Source of the DNA: Paramecium pentaurelia | Taxonomy: Eukaryota; Ciliophora; Oligohymenophorea; Peniculida; Parameciidae | Direction: 5' to 3' | NCBI GenBank assembly: GCA_905183005.1 | Contig: CAJJDO010000021.1 | Coordinates: forward strand, 194,773 to 258,772 | Length of the DNA stretch: 64,000 nt | Shown: in pieces, positions 38,600 through 51,021 of the stretch | How positions within the stretch are numbered: position 1 is the first letter of the stretch | Layout: each line of letters opens with the position of its first letter | Notes under the pieces: generated by a model | Told to the model about the DNA's origin: nothing | The model's input: only the letters and a program-made list of their open reading frames with translations | The model's database searches: none | Position numbers and translations under genes: made by a program

Positions 38600-39708
38600 T
38601 CAAATAAGAAGATCTACTTATAATTACATTTCACTATCAAATAGGGCTTAATATAAATTAAAATTATAATTTATTTGTTTATTCTATTTACACCATTCTA
38701 ATAGCTATTGTTAATCTTTTTTATTAAGAACCATTAATAATTATTAATCTTATTTAACTTAAAGATATCTAATTATGAGTAATAGAGTCTTTTTTTGTAA
38801 TTCTTATTTCATAATGGGAATTAAGTGATTTTTACAATAAATATTGGTTAAATGATAGAATAAGTTATTTTGTTACACTTCTTTAAAGTTTAAAATCACT
38901 GATATTGATTTTTCTTTATTATCATGAGTAACCAAATGATTTAAGACATTTTAATTAAATTTTTGAAAAATGTTATTAGCAATATGTGCTTAATGATAAT
39001 TAGGTAAATTAAACACTGATAAAAGTTTAAAAGTACAATTAAAACTAGATCATAATTAATTTATAAATACCTTTTCTAATAAAGTTATATGATATCTGAA
39101 TAATAAGTTGCTTAGTTTTTATTGGTATTCCATACATTTTATTGAAAATACATTTTAAAGCATTTTTAAATGCAAATCTTAACACAAATCTCAATAATTT
39201 CATCTTTTTGATTTTAAGGTATAAGTTGATGATTTGCAATCAACTCAAGAAATGATTTAATTTTATTCTTTAAATTTTTTGTTGGAGTTGATAATAAATT
39301 TGCAGCAATTTTAGCAGATTTTATTAAAAGTACTTCATCTTTGATTGTTTGAAACAATTTTATCATTTCATCATAGTTTTAATTTTTTATGGCATTCATA
39401 ATCTTTTCTTCATTATCTTAATATTAATTTTCTTATTCAATGGATTCTCCTTTTAAATTAGTAATAGCCATCTATAATTATACTCCAATATTTTCTAATA
39501 TTTTATATTATTCATTAGTGTTATTGATCTATTTACGAAGTTGAATTTTCTTATTATGTTACTCCATACAAACATTAATATTCTCTTCTAAATATTTAGT
39601 CATATCATGTGATGTTTTATGAATTTGACTATTGATTTAACTCACAATATAAGGTAATTAGTGTAAAGGTGTTTATAGGACTCTTTCAGGAAAAGGATGT
39701 GAAATCAT
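38600..39708 (-). CDS. Helical protein of unknown function
   Basis: A 360-residue model in two exons joined by a 26-nt TAG intron (39045-39070). It starts MISHPFPERVLQTPLHQLPY, then coiled coil to about residue 130, then a globular, mostly helical region (FKLLSVFNLPNYHQAHIANN, HLTNIYCKNHLIPIMKQELQ) ending LLEWCKQNKQ and LYQALFDSEMQ. I recognise no family. Coding is supported by the restored frame and by composition. Confidence 0.7.
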
Positions 39709-40049
39709 AAATATATATATATAAATAATAATAATAAAGTATTATGCATTATAATATTGATTATATGCTTTTAAGAATAAATTAAGTGATCATTTATATG
39801 AATTACTTAATTCTTTATCATTGATAATAGTTTAATGATATAGATAGATGATAAAAAAAGAGAAATATTTGATAAATATATATATTTACAAAAAATATAA
39901 TGATTTTTGAATATTAGATTTCATCATTCATCTCTAATCATTATCTTCAAAGTAATGGCTAAAAGTGTTATTAAAATATTTGATATATCACATAAAAAAA
40001 TCAATATGGTTAATATTTAATAAAATTCCTTAATATTTCTAATGGTTTT
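39709..40049. other. AT-rich spacer with TA-repeat tract
   Basis: Non-coding spacer containing a short alternating TA run near 39710-39725. It precedes the first copy of the duplicated segment. Confidence 0.5.
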
Positions 40050-41206
40050 ACATATCTTAAAAGATCTTTATAGTGCCTTAAATTGTAACTTATTAGAAAT
40101 TATAGTTGATTTACATTAAATTTATTAAAGTGAATTGTAATTTTTTATATTTTCATTATTTATTCTATCTAAATACTTACTACTAATGTCACATAAAGAG
40201 GTTGAAAACTAACCAATGCATGGAAGTCCTCCAGATTAGTAATTGGCTGAAGGACCTATAGAAAACCGTTAATGTCGTGATTTCATTTGCTTAATTTTAT
40301 TTGTTGGAGCAACTGTCGCATTTGTTGTAATTATATCAATGGGATTCAATCAAGGGAAACCAGAAAGATTAAGTTATGCGTAATATTAATATTCTAATGA
40401 TAGTTATGACCCTAATGGCAGAGCATGTGGACATGATGATGGAGTTTTTAATGCTCCTTACATCTATTTAGTAGCACCTTTAGTAGGTTATCTAAACAGA
40501 TCAGTTTGTGTTACTAAATGTCCGAATTGGCAGGAGGGAGGAAAATAACCAACACGGTAAAACAAAAATTTGAATTTTAGTTTAGAATGTGTTGTAAATA
40601 AAGTTATAACAAACTGTTCTGAAAGATATTCATATGATGGAGTGACTGATATAAGAGATTTCGATACAAATTATTTGATTAATTCAGATAATTATGCCAA
40701 TACACCATCAGTTGAAAAATTATTTAACTATTCAACATTTATTTATAATTCAACTAGTGTTTTAGATAGATTGTGTATACCAGCAGGTGATAAATATGTT
40801 GAAAAGATATATGGAAATATGGATGATATAGCATCTGTTTAAATGTAATCTTAATATATATTTAAAGATTTTAATAATGGGTGGCTGATATAAGATTGAC
40901 ATATAAAATTATCTTTGCATCAGTTGGAATAGCATTTGCAATTGGATTATTTTATATGTTAGTTATGAGATATTGTGCAGGTACATTGACATGGACAGCC
41001 ATTTTTTTATATTTTGTTTGTATTGTACTTTTTATTATTTATCTAAACGATAAAGCTAATGCTTAGTAAAATAATTTTTATTTATGATTTTAATAGCAAG
41101 ACTAGAGCAGCACTTAATACAGCTTAAGGTATAGCTGATTCAGATAACTAAGACTTGTAGACTTATTATGGTTTGAAAGGTTCTATGATTGGAATGTGTA
41201 TAATAG
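40050..41206 (+). repeat. Copy 1 of an exact 1157-bp direct repeat
   Basis: This segment matches 41208-42364 base for base wherever I compared them, at a constant offset of 1158. It covers the upstream region and first part of the SLC44-like gene. The two copies are separated by a single N at 41207. Perfect identity including introns and spacer points to a scaffolding overlap that was not merged, not to a real tandem duplication. Confidence 0.95.
40186..41206 (+). pseudogene. Truncated duplicate of the SLC44-like gene (likely assembly artefact)
   Basis: Carries the same start, introns and first 314 or so codons as the full gene at 41344, then is cut at the N in the codons for ...MCIIG. No continuation exists on the other side. 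If the junction is an artefact, this gene does not exist in the cell and its upstream sequence (before 40050) is the real upstream of the full gene. Confidence 0.85.
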
Positions 41207-41207
41207 N
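41207..41207. other. Single undetermined base at scaffold junction
   Basis: The only N in the window, lying exactly between the two identical 1157-bp segments. It is the mark of a joined contig end. Confidence 0.95.
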
Positions 41208-42364
41208 ACATATCTTAAAAGATCTTTATAGTGCCTTAAATTGTAACTTATTAGAAATTATAGTTGATTTACATTAAATTTATTAAAGTGAATTGTAATT
41301 TTTTATATTTTCATTATTTATTCTATCTAAATACTTACTACTAATGTCACATAAAGAGGTTGAAAACTAACCAATGCATGGAAGTCCTCCAGATTAGTAA
41401 TTGGCTGAAGGACCTATAGAAAACCGTTAATGTCGTGATTTCATTTGCTTAATTTTATTTGTTGGAGCAACTGTCGCATTTGTTGTAATTATATCAATGG
41501 GATTCAATCAAGGGAAACCAGAAAGATTAAGTTATGCGTAATATTAATATTCTAATGATAGTTATGACCCTAATGGCAGAGCATGTGGACATGATGATGG
41601 AGTTTTTAATGCTCCTTACATCTATTTAGTAGCACCTTTAGTAGGTTATCTAAACAGATCAGTTTGTGTTACTAAATGTCCGAATTGGCAGGAGGGAGGA
41701 AAATAACCAACACGGTAAAACAAAAATTTGAATTTTAGTTTAGAATGTGTTGTAAATAAAGTTATAACAAACTGTTCTGAAAGATATTCATATGATGGAG
41801 TGACTGATATAAGAGATTTCGATACAAATTATTTGATTAATTCAGATAATTATGCCAATACACCATCAGTTGAAAAATTATTTAACTATTCAACATTTAT
41901 TTATAATTCAACTAGTGTTTTAGATAGATTGTGTATACCAGCAGGTGATAAATATGTTGAAAAGATATATGGAAATATGGATGATATAGCATCTGTTTAA
42001 ATGTAATCTTAATATATATTTAAAGATTTTAATAATGGGTGGCTGATATAAGATTGACATATAAAATTATCTTTGCATCAGTTGGAATAGCATTTGCAAT
42101 TGGATTATTTTATATGTTAGTTATGAGATATTGTGCAGGTACATTGACATGGACAGCCATTTTTTTATATTTTGTTTGTATTGTACTTTTTATTATTTAT
42201 CTAAACGATAAAGCTAATGCTTAGTAAAATAATTTTTATTTATGATTTTAATAGCAAGACTAGAGCAGCACTTAATACAGCTTAAGGTATAGCTGATTCA
42301 GATAACTAAGACTTGTAGACTTATTATGGTTTGAAAGGTTCTATGATTGGAATGTGTATAATAG
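41208..42364 (+). repeat. Copy 2 of the exact 1157-bp direct repeat
   Basis: Identical to 40050-41206; unlike copy 1 it continues seamlessly into the rest of the SLC44-like gene (ATAATAG then GGGG...). Confidence 0.95.
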
Positions 42365-43420
42365 GGGGATTATCTTTGTTAGGATTGTTATGTTACTTTA
42401 ATAGGATTAGAATGGCAATTGCTGTTATAAAGACAGCTGCATTATTTGTGATGGAAGTACCCTCAGTTATGTTAGTTCCTCCAGTTTTCTCTCTTTTAGT
42501 TATGGGATATTGGGGATTATGGATCATTTCATTTTTTTATATCTATTCAATGGGAGATGTGAAAGGAAGTAGTGATACACCTTTGGCTACAGTTGAATGG
42601 AATGATAACATACGTTATTATTTGATTTATCATTTATTTTATGGATTATGGTCTAATGCTCTTCTTTAGGCATTCTCCTAATTTATTTTGGCATCATCTG
42701 CTTGTCTTTGGTATTATATAATATTAAATATATAGGTTTTATTAACGTAGTGATGGATAATTGATTCATTTTTATGTTTTGGAATCTGTGAAAAGATCTA
42801 TTATTTATCATTTTGGTTCATTAATTTTTGGTGCATTATTATTGGCCATAGTTCAATTCATTAGGTTTTGGTTAGAATATATCAATTATTAAATGAAATA
42901 ATTTTAAGGAGATCCAAAACAACCAATGAAATGTTTTATAGATTGTTTAAGATGTTATGCATCTTGTTTTGAAAGATTTGTGTCCTTTATAAATAAAAAT
43001 GCATTTATTTAGATTGCTTTAACAGGAGATAACTTTCTAACTGCAGCAAAGAATGGATTTTATTTAGCTTGGAATAATGCAGGATAGTTTGCTGTAACAT
43101 CTGGAATAGGAAGTGTATTTTGCACTCTATGTAAATTATTTATTGCATTTTCTACAACTTTTCTATGTTATATGATTATAACAACATCTGATGCTTATAA
43201 AGATTAATTGAATTCTCCAATCGTACCCACAATACTATTCTTTATTATTTCATATGTGATTGGAGATCTTTTCATGTCAGTTTATGGAATGTCAATTGAT
43301 GCTATTTTATAATGTTCAATTACTGAATTAGAATTAATTAAGGCAAATCCTGGTTTATTGAAGAAAAATAGAGCCCCTTAACCTATATAAGACTTTTTGG
43401 AAGAACATAAAAAATAATGA
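41344..43420 (+). CDS. Choline transporter-like protein (SLC44/CTL family)
   Basis: A 665-residue protein with introns 42003-42025 (23 nt, ends AAG), 42224-42254 (31 nt, TAG) and 42711-42735 (25 nt, TAG). Family marks: CRDFICLILFVGATVAFVVI as helix 1, GKPERLSY, then a Cys-rich glycosylated loop (SVCVTKCP, several N-x-S/T), and in the second half SVKRSIIYHFGSLIFGALLLAIVQFIRF...EY, CFERFVSFINKNAFIQIALTG and FISYVIGDLFMSVYGMSIDAIL. These match CTL proteins closely, including the final helix and short tail. Family members carry choline or ethanolamine across plasma and mitochondrial membranes. The upstream half of this gene is duplicated at 40186 by an assembly join. Confidence 0.93.
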
Positions 43421-43558
43421 TACAATTAAATTATATATATTTATAAACATTATCATCTATAGTGTAAGTTTATGATTTATAATTATTAATATACTAAAAT
43501 ATATATATATCTATTTCATCTATAATCATTTAGATTTTAGTATTAGATTTTTTTATAA

Positions 43559-45147
43559 TCATATTAATTTTATCATATACTAAAAATTTGAATTTTTATT
43601 TTATTATTATATAAAAATTGCAAAAATATAAATATTTTCAATTATGAAATTAAATACCTAATATGTATGTAAATCACAATTGATTTTTTTGGATAATTCA
43701 TTTGAGTTCTATTGTTTTCGGGTGAAAATGCCTAAGAAAATATATTTGAAAATGAAATACACAAATATTCCCATTTTTATTTTATCATATTTACTATGTA
43801 GAGAACTATCTGTTTTTTGATTCTCACTTATTTCAACACTATCAAAATCATAATAATGCTATTATTCTTCATTTAAAGGTTCTTCACAAATTGATTTCTA
43901 ATAATTAGGATTCAGAGATTAGCAATAATTAATACTACTTTATTAAGTTAGACTTGAATTTTTACGAATATCATCTCTTTGGAATGCATTTCGAGTAGAA
44001 CCTATAGGAGGAGGAGCCAAAAGATTAGTAGAACTGAATAAATATCAAAAGGATACCAATGTTATATAAGACCAGATAACTATTTTTCAATAGACTTTTT
44101 CATTTCATTAGAATTGAGTGGAATATTATTACGACTTATATTCTAATTGGTATCTGTTTGATAATGAGTAGATGACTTAGTTTCTGTCCAATCAAAATTA
44201 CCATCTATAATGATATTCATAGTATCTGCAGCTCTTTTTAATTCATGCAATATCATTTTGTAATTAGGCTCTTATTTAAATTGTAATTTCCTTATAGAAC
44301 TATAATATCTTAATAATATTTTTACTCAAATATCCTTTAAAACTCTCCTGTCTAATCTTTAAATAATTCACGTTCAAGTGATAACTTCATATCCCCAACT
44401 TTCTTTGTTCTTTCATCATCAGAGACATTAATCATATTCTACCATGGTAACTATCTTTATTAGTAAATAATATAATACCCACGTAAAAAGTATAACAATA
44501 TATACATTAAAGACTCAAGATCATCTTTTCTTCCTAACTCATGTCCTAAATGTGCAGCAATAGATGCATATCTTGTAGTTCCTAAAAAGGATTTCTATTC
44601 TTTAAAAGTTCTAATTATTAATTTCTCTATCTTACATATGTTTCCCATTTGAATCTCTATATATTTTGCTTATGCCAAAATCAATTAAGTATAATTTTGA
44701 GATGTCTCTACCTATACCAAAAATAATATTTTCTGGTTTTAGATCTCTATGAATAACACCTTTCTAATGAGATCGCTCTAAAATCTATACAGCTTGTATT
44801 CCAATAGTCAAGACTGATTTTAGTGAGAATTTCTTAAATTGTTTAGAATGGTAAGCTAAATCCTTTCCCAACAATTAAATTACCAATATATTATAACCTT
44901 AATCTTAACCAGACCAAAGATATTTAGGAAACCCTTCTATTCCATCTAATTTTTTTAAAATCTACACTTCTCTTTCAAGTGAACGAACTTCCTCATTTTC
45001 CTCTTTCTCAATTTTTATTGCTACTTCTTATTTTGTCAATAAATCAATTCCCAAAAAGACTACACCAAATGAACCTGATGAAAGTTTCTTTAATATCTAA
45101 TATTGATTATTGAAAATCTTTTAATTTTAAGATGTCTTCTAATGCAT
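43559..45147 (-). CDS. Casein kinase 1 family kinase with C-terminal hydrophobic segment
   Basis: A 504-residue model with introns 44611-44635 and 44300-44325 (TAG) and 44034-44056 (23 nt, ends CAG). Kinase marks: [11 protein letters not shown] (P-loop), EVAIKIE (VAIK lysine), [25 protein letters not shown], then the CK1 signature [39 protein letters not shown] and [18 protein letters not shown]. Catalytic residues look intact. Between FLRG and LPWQ there are nine extra residues (YYIIYQQRQ); the 27 nt stay in frame and cannot be removed as a GT-AG intron. The tail (about 190 residues) includes [17 protein letters not shown], a possible membrane anchor. The exact 3' end is uncertain, as the frame stays open to TGA at 43559-43561. 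Confidence 0.85.
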
Positions 45148-46066
45148 ATTTAATTTTCTTTAAATAAATGAATTATTATTTATTTATCTACATAAATAAC
45201 CATATGTTAAACTACATTTTGATACAAATATTACACTTTTTCTTTAATGAATTTATAGATATTAAAAAGTATGTGATTTTCAAGAAAAAATAATTATTTT
45301 TTTTAATTTTAACTCATATTATCAGAAAATTTAATAAAATGTAAATAATTTTGACAATTAAAGAATTCTAATTTCTTAAAATTAAGAATAATAATGAAAT
45401 ACTATTAATAAATTGAAACATCATTTAAATTCTTAGAGTTTCTAGGTCAAAATTTGATAACTTTAAATTTATTAAAATAATTAATAATTTCATTACATAA
45501 AGTAATTGTAGTTAACAAATTTTATAAAGAGTAGATATTTGAAATTCTTATATAAATTTTATTAGTTTTTAAAAAGAAGCATAGAAATAATTTGTTTTTT
45601 CATCATTTTAGATTAATTTGAATGTTGAAGTAATGACCTATATCTAAAGTTTGATTATTTAAAAAATTTGATTTTTTTATTTTTAATTCTTATTAGAATA
45701 AGTAATATTTTATTTATAAATATGTTTGAATTCATCCATTTGATTTTTTAATTTAATATAAATCAAAATTTATTTATTTAATAATTATAACTATTCATAA
45801 GATAAAATTTAGAAACATTTGAAATTATATCTTAATAATTCATTATCATATAATTTTGAAATAAAAAATTCTTAATAATTTACACATTAAAAATTGAATT
45901 ATATAATTGATAAAATGGATTATTTTGAAATTTATTTCATTAAAAATGTTAAATCAACTTCAGTTAATTATTATGTATATTTAATAATATATAAATTATA
46001 ATGCTTCTAATTATTAGTAACTTCAATAATTCATATATTAAATATTTATATATTAATTATTTAATC
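45148..46066. other. Intergenic, no gene seen
   Basis: About 920 bp of very AT-rich DNA between divergent genes, the poorest in G and C of the window. No frame, repeat or RNA gene recognised. Confidence 0.5.
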
Positions 46067-47476
46067 ATGAATAATTACAGACACATAGATGGAGATAGTG
46101 GATTGATGACATCATAATTTCATTTTGGAGATTCACCTAAGGCTATTATTGATTACAGTCAAAGTGAAAGAATTGAGACTCTAATTTAGAAAAATATCAT
46201 GAGATCAGAAATTAAAAAACACCAAAGAGCCGAATCTAAGGGCTTAATAGAACATTCAAATATGCAATTAAATGGCCATTTGTTACCATAAATAACTTTA
46301 AATTGTTAATCTTCAGCAGTATTTGATTAAATAGCACTTGAGCTTAAATAATAGTATTTGAATTTGCATAAATATTTTCAAGTAACTACTCTTGTATATT
46401 GAGAGAAGCAAATCAAATGATGTTTCTCCAAACTAAGATTGATTCATTTTGCTAAAAGATTATTAAAAATGCCTGTACTCCAACTTATATAGCAAGTTAG
46501 AGCAACAATAGTCTTATTTTAGTAAAATATTCAAAATAAAAGCTTAAAATCGATGCTTTATCTGGAGTAAACTTATTAATTAAAAAGTTAGAATTATAAA
46601 TAAAATGAAGATGTATTATTATCAGTTTGTACTGTGGTTAAAAGATATAATCAAATTAATAAGGATTTTGAACCTATAGATGATTTGAGCCATATCAATC
46701 CTTTTGCTATTACAGCTATTTCAATGAATAGAATATATGATTATTTGGATGATAATTAAGAGTTTAAATAAAAGTTGGATTCTATTTTAAAAGATATTGA
46801 TTCAATAGCCAAACCAAAAAAATAATAATTGTAGAAATACATGTAAGAGAGTTCTTAATTGGTTCTTGATACATTTTAATAGTTTAAATAAAAAAAGGTG
46901 AAATATGATTAACAATATTATTTAATGGCAATAGAGAAAGTGGTTTTTGAATCAGTTTATGATAAGCTATTTCATTTTTATATTGATTTCAATGAAAAGA
47001 ATGAAAATCAATTTAACATCAAAAAGTATTGATAAATGAAAATAGAGATAACAAATAATTGCCCAGTGTAGTGAACATGATACGATGGAATTCTTGGAAA
47101 TAAAAAATAAATATAGATTAAATCAATAATATTGGAATGGAATAGCTGAATTAAATAAGGTGGATAAATCTACAAATCCTAGGGATAAACTTAGATCAAT
47201 ATAATAAATGTAATGTTTAATAAAATGTATAGAATTAATATAATATTATTATTAGCATTAATATATGAAAATAGTAATTGTGAATTAGCAACTATGGATG
47301 ATGAATTACCAGTTATGATCTACATCATCTTATATAGTGAATTTTAGAATAAATTTGCATCTATTCATTATGTAGATGATTTCTGTAACACTGATCCAAC
47401 AATAGAAACTGGAAAAAGAACAGTAACAACTTTGAGAGTGTCTTTAGAATATATTGCTAATGAATGGAATATTTGA
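46067..47476 (+). CDS. VPS9-domain protein (probable Rab5-type exchange factor)
   Basis: A 434-residue model in five exons. The C-terminal half is a VPS9 domain: FESVYDKLFHFY, DKSTNPRDKLRSI, then TMDDELPVMIYIILYSEFQNK, with the conserved D/E-ELP and the following TVTTLRVSLEYI (family: YxLTxLxxAxxFI). VPS9 proteins activate Rab5/Vps21-type GTPases in endocytic traffic. The N-terminal half is helical (REANQMMFLQTKIDSFCQKI). Introns: 29 nt 46354-46382 (ends AAG), 25 nt 46567-46591 (TAG), 22 nt 47026-47047 (apparent GAG end, the weakest junction), 29 nt 47227-47255 (TAG). The gene ends 35 bp before the next ATG on the same strand. Confidence 0.82.
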
Positions 47477-47511
47477 TAATTGATATCAATATTTTGATAA
47501 AATTAAAATAA

Positions 47512-48514
47512 ATGTCTGAAAAAAAAATTAGAAAGAAATACCATGATAAAATAGACTTTAAATTAGATCTTCCAGACACAAATAATAAAAAAGAGAAAGC
47601 CAGATAGAGTGCTAAAAATACCAGATAAAGAAAGAAGGCATACATTGAAAGTTTAGAGTAAAAGGTTTAAAAATTAATAAAAGTGTGAGGTGGCTTAATT
47701 GACAGCTCAATTAAATTAAAATAAGAAAGTAGAATCCAAACCTAGTCTAATGTAATTAATGGAACAGTTTTTGATTGATAGAAAATAATAATTTGATATG
47801 TTAGAAAAAGCATATTAAGAAGGAAATGAAGCTAGTATAAAAGTTATTACGAATTCATTAAGATTTAAATATGGTATATCTGGTCAAGGTCGTTTGATGG
47901 CAATAAATAAAGTATTTGAATTACTTATAGATTTATTATTGCCTATGCATATGAGATATCTCTTTTGGGTTGCTTCAGAAGGTAAGCAAAATATAATAAA
48001 TATATATAGATGTTGATATTTTTAAAAGAGAAAGATAATCTGGTGAATTTTATTCATTTGATATGAGTGATAGCTAAATAAATTGCTTAAATTCATTTGG
48101 ATTAGATGATGATTAAATTCTAAAAATATAAAATATGCAATAGATAATATAAGAATAAAGATCACATTATGATAATTTAATAATAGAAATTTATAAAATA
48201 CAATAATCAATAATCAAAGAGAGTGAAAAATGTCAAACTATAGTAGATGAAATATGGGATGTTCTAGAACCAAAATAAGCAGCAGGATTATTAATTACAT
48301 TAGATAAGGCAAGTTTATTTTATAAAAATAGAGTCGTATTGAATAATTTAGAGAGAAGAAAGTATATCCTGATTGTGTAATATTAACACTTTAAAAGAGG
48401 GCAAAAGAAGAAATTTAAAGATAATAATAATGTTCTTATTTTGACATGAAAAAAGAACAAAAATAAGAGGAATTAGGATTGAATAATTATTTTTAAGTAG
48501 ACTATAATAATTGA
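47512..48514 (+). CDS. bZIP transcription factor
   Basis: A 309-residue model. Residues 25-60 form a bZIP basic region and zipper start: KKEKARQSAKNTRQRKKAYIESLEQK, with the N-x7-R-type spacing seen here as A-K-N-T-R-Q-R-K-K. After the zipper (CEVAQLTAQLNQNKK) comes a helical domain (FELLIDLLLPMHMRYLFWVAS) and a charged C-terminus. Introns: 19 nt 47665-47683 (inside the zipper, ends AAG), 28 nt 47982-48009 (TAG), 26 nt 48333-48358 (ends AAG). The first could instead be a one-base shift: reading on through it gives KVQKLIK then TGA. Without removing it the product would be a 60-residue bZIP only. The third junction is inferred from the coding frame on each side. Confidence 0.75.
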
Positions 48515-48560
48515 TTAATTATAAATGGATTTAATTAAAATATTTATTATTCAATAAAGA

Positions 48561-49763
48561 TCATTTACTTTATATTTATTGAAGACTATTGCAATCTTAA
48601 ATATTTGGTATAACACTAATTGAAGGAATTTATTATTGAGAGGGTTGGACAGATGTCTTTTCACTTTAACATTTAGGTCTCAATGATTTAGAATCTAAAT
48701 ATTATATTCCATATCTTTAAACATATATTCTTTCTTCTGCATCAATAATATCATTAATAGCATAAAGTAATTTACTTTCAAGATCACCTTTTTTTTACTT
48801 AATTTTATTATAATTTATTCTTACTTTATGGAATTTTGGTTCTAATTGAATGAAACTTTTAATTCTTTATAAAAGTTAATATTGAGGATTTTCAGCTGCT
48901 TTATGTCTAGATAGAAGTATGAAATAGAATTCTATCTAGTATTTAATAAGATACTTATGGTTGCATCATATTCAACAATGAATTGTCCGAATTTGCTTTG
49001 TATACAAAATATTTGAGATGTTTTTTACGTTGTTTCTAATAAAATGTTTTCAATTCTAACTCTTTCTTCAATCCAAGTTTTATCATTATTAAAACCTTTC
49101 CTTACAAACATTAGAAAATACTATTTATTTTTATCATACAACATAAAACCTTTGAATACTTTCATATATTATTCATCCAATAATTATTTGCTTGAAAAAC
49201 TTTATATTTCATTATTTTCACTTGATAGTGTTGTACAAGTTAACATTTTTTAATATTATTAATCAACTAAATTAGGTTTTAAACTTGAATATTTAGAATT
49301 ATTGAAAGTGTTATTCATTTTTAATTGTTCTTCTTTAGTCTTTATCAAATTTTCTACTTTAAACTTTTCCAAAGCTTCAAGCTCTTAGATTTTGAGCTGA
49401 CTTATATAACTTAAAGTTTACATTTTTATAGTTTTGGACCTCACATAAATATGCATATATGGAAAGTAAAAGCTCTGCTTAAAAAATGTCGTCTACATAT
49501 TCATGCGATATCAATATCAACAATCGATCTATACATATTAATTAAATAATACTTGTAAAATAATCATATTTGCCTCTCACTTTACCTAATAATGAATGAG
49601 TGAAAAAGACCTTCTCTTCTATTACATTTTATTCTATAATCTAATGCTGAATCTCTTTTATGGTCTATTACCATAAAGAATTAAATTCAATATCTCTTCT
49701 TAAAAGCAAATAAAATTAGCTTAACTCAATATCATATATGGCAAAAGCTCTAAAACAATTCAT
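48561..49763 (-). CDS. Unknown protein, helical, convergent with the bZIP gene
   Basis: A 384-residue model in three exons: introns 49397-49421 (25 nt, ends CAG) and 48932-48954 (23 nt, TAG). The N-terminal 130 residues look globular (HSLLGKVRGKYDYFTSIIQL, ILISHEYVDDIFQAELLL); a short coiled coil follows the first intron (IQELEALEKFKVENLI); then a second globular part (YMKVFKGFMLYDKNKQYFLM) and a Gln/Ser-rich end. I do not recognise the family. Its stop lies 46 bp from the bZIP stop. Confidence 0.68.
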
Positions 49764-49929
49764 AAGTTTATGATATAAATTTAATTCTTTTTTTTTTTAA
49801 TCAAGAAAGAAATTACTTTAATATCAATTTATAATCAATAAAATATTTTAAACTAATTCTTAATATCTTCATATCTCAAACACTATTATAATTCAATAAT
49901 ATTAATTAAATATATTTTCTTTTATAAAG

Positions 49930-50196
49930 ATGATGTGCTTTTAATATAATGGTGGTAATGATAGATGTATAAATGGAAGATTTGAAAAAAAGATAGATGG
50001 AAAATGGGTTTAAGTTAATTAGGGATAATAAATAAAGTAAGCTATTCAATAGGTTAATTATAATGATGATTAAGAATAATTTAAAATTCAAAACTAAGAA
50101 GAAGAACAACCATAACAATTCTAAGAGGGTAATAAGGAATAAACAAAAGATGTTTAATAAGAGGAATAAATATAATCTTAAAAAGATTCATCATGA
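49930..50196 (+). CDS. Small Gln/Glu-rich protein of unknown function
   Basis: An 88-residue frame starting MMCFQYNGGNDRC. After about 40 ordinary residues it becomes Gln/Glu-rich (QEEEQPQQFQEGN) and ends KDSS. Low complexity and lack of any domain keep confidence modest. A second ATG follows directly at codon 2. Confidence 0.45.
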
Positions 50197-50580
50197 AATA
50201 TATAATATGGATTATTAAAAAAAATGTATTCCAAATGTATATAATTTATTATTAATTATTATATGGATTTTGTTAGAAAATATTTTTAAGATCTAAAAAA
50301 TGTATTCTACTATAAATTTTGGATTATTTGACTCTTGATTTTATTTAAATTAATAAAAAAATGATTTAAATGAATGTAGCTATTCTAAAATGATATTAAT
50401 AAAGATATTGATTATATATTATTCAAATTATATGTATCTGCAATAATAATTCCAAAAATATAGTAATAAAAATTAATTAAAAAATATATGTACATTTGAT
50501 TAAAGTAGTATAATTATCATACTAAAAAATTTGAAGGTTAATTAAATTTTTAATTAATTATAATACTAAATTCTTAGTTC
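50197..50580. other. Intergenic, no gene seen
   Basis: AT-rich spacer holding the promoter of the RPB11-like gene; no motif stands out. Confidence 0.5.
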
Positions 50581-51000
50581 ATGAACGGGGAGGATTTCAG
50601 GAGTAAATTAAGGGAATTTCATTTAAGAAGTAAAGAATAAAGTACACAGGATTCAAGAGTTATTTTAGAGGATGAAAAAAAGATGAATAATGCCTGTTGT
50701 GTAAAATTATATTTAGAGGATCATACAATAGGTATATAATTATTATTAATGTCTTTTTAAGGTAATTTAACTAGAATGAACCTATTAAAGTAAAAGGAAG
50801 TGACATTTTCTGGATATAGACAGATTCATCCACTTTAACATACTATAGAGATTAAGGTTCAAACTAATGGATCTATCAAACCATATGATGCTATATAAAA
50901 AACACTTTCAGATTTGATTGATGAATTCAAAAATTTAGAAGAAGAATGGGCAAAAAAGGTTGCTGAAAAAGAGAAACATTAAATGAAATTAGAAATATGA
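50581..51000 (+). CDS. RNA polymerase II subunit RPB11-like
   Basis: A 129-residue protein with one 30-nt intron (50732-50761, ends AAG). ILEDEKKMNNACCVKLYLEDHTIGNL matches the opening of RPB11 (KxxNAxxFTIxxEDHTLGN), then LLKQKEVTFSGYRQIHPLQH (family: LLKDPxVxFAGYKVPHPLEH), IEIKVQTNG and LIDEFKNLEEEW. RPB11 pairs with RPB3 in the assembly platform of RNA polymerase II; the match is closer to RPB11 than to AC19. The intron splits the conserved HTIGN motif. Confidence 0.9.
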
Positions 51001-51021
51001 ATAATATTATAAATAATATAC

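Noticed and set aside
40186..41206. A second, tandem SLC44 gene
   Set aside because: It is identical in coding, intron and spacer sequence to the next copy and ends at an N, so an unmerged contig overlap explains it better than a real paralogue.
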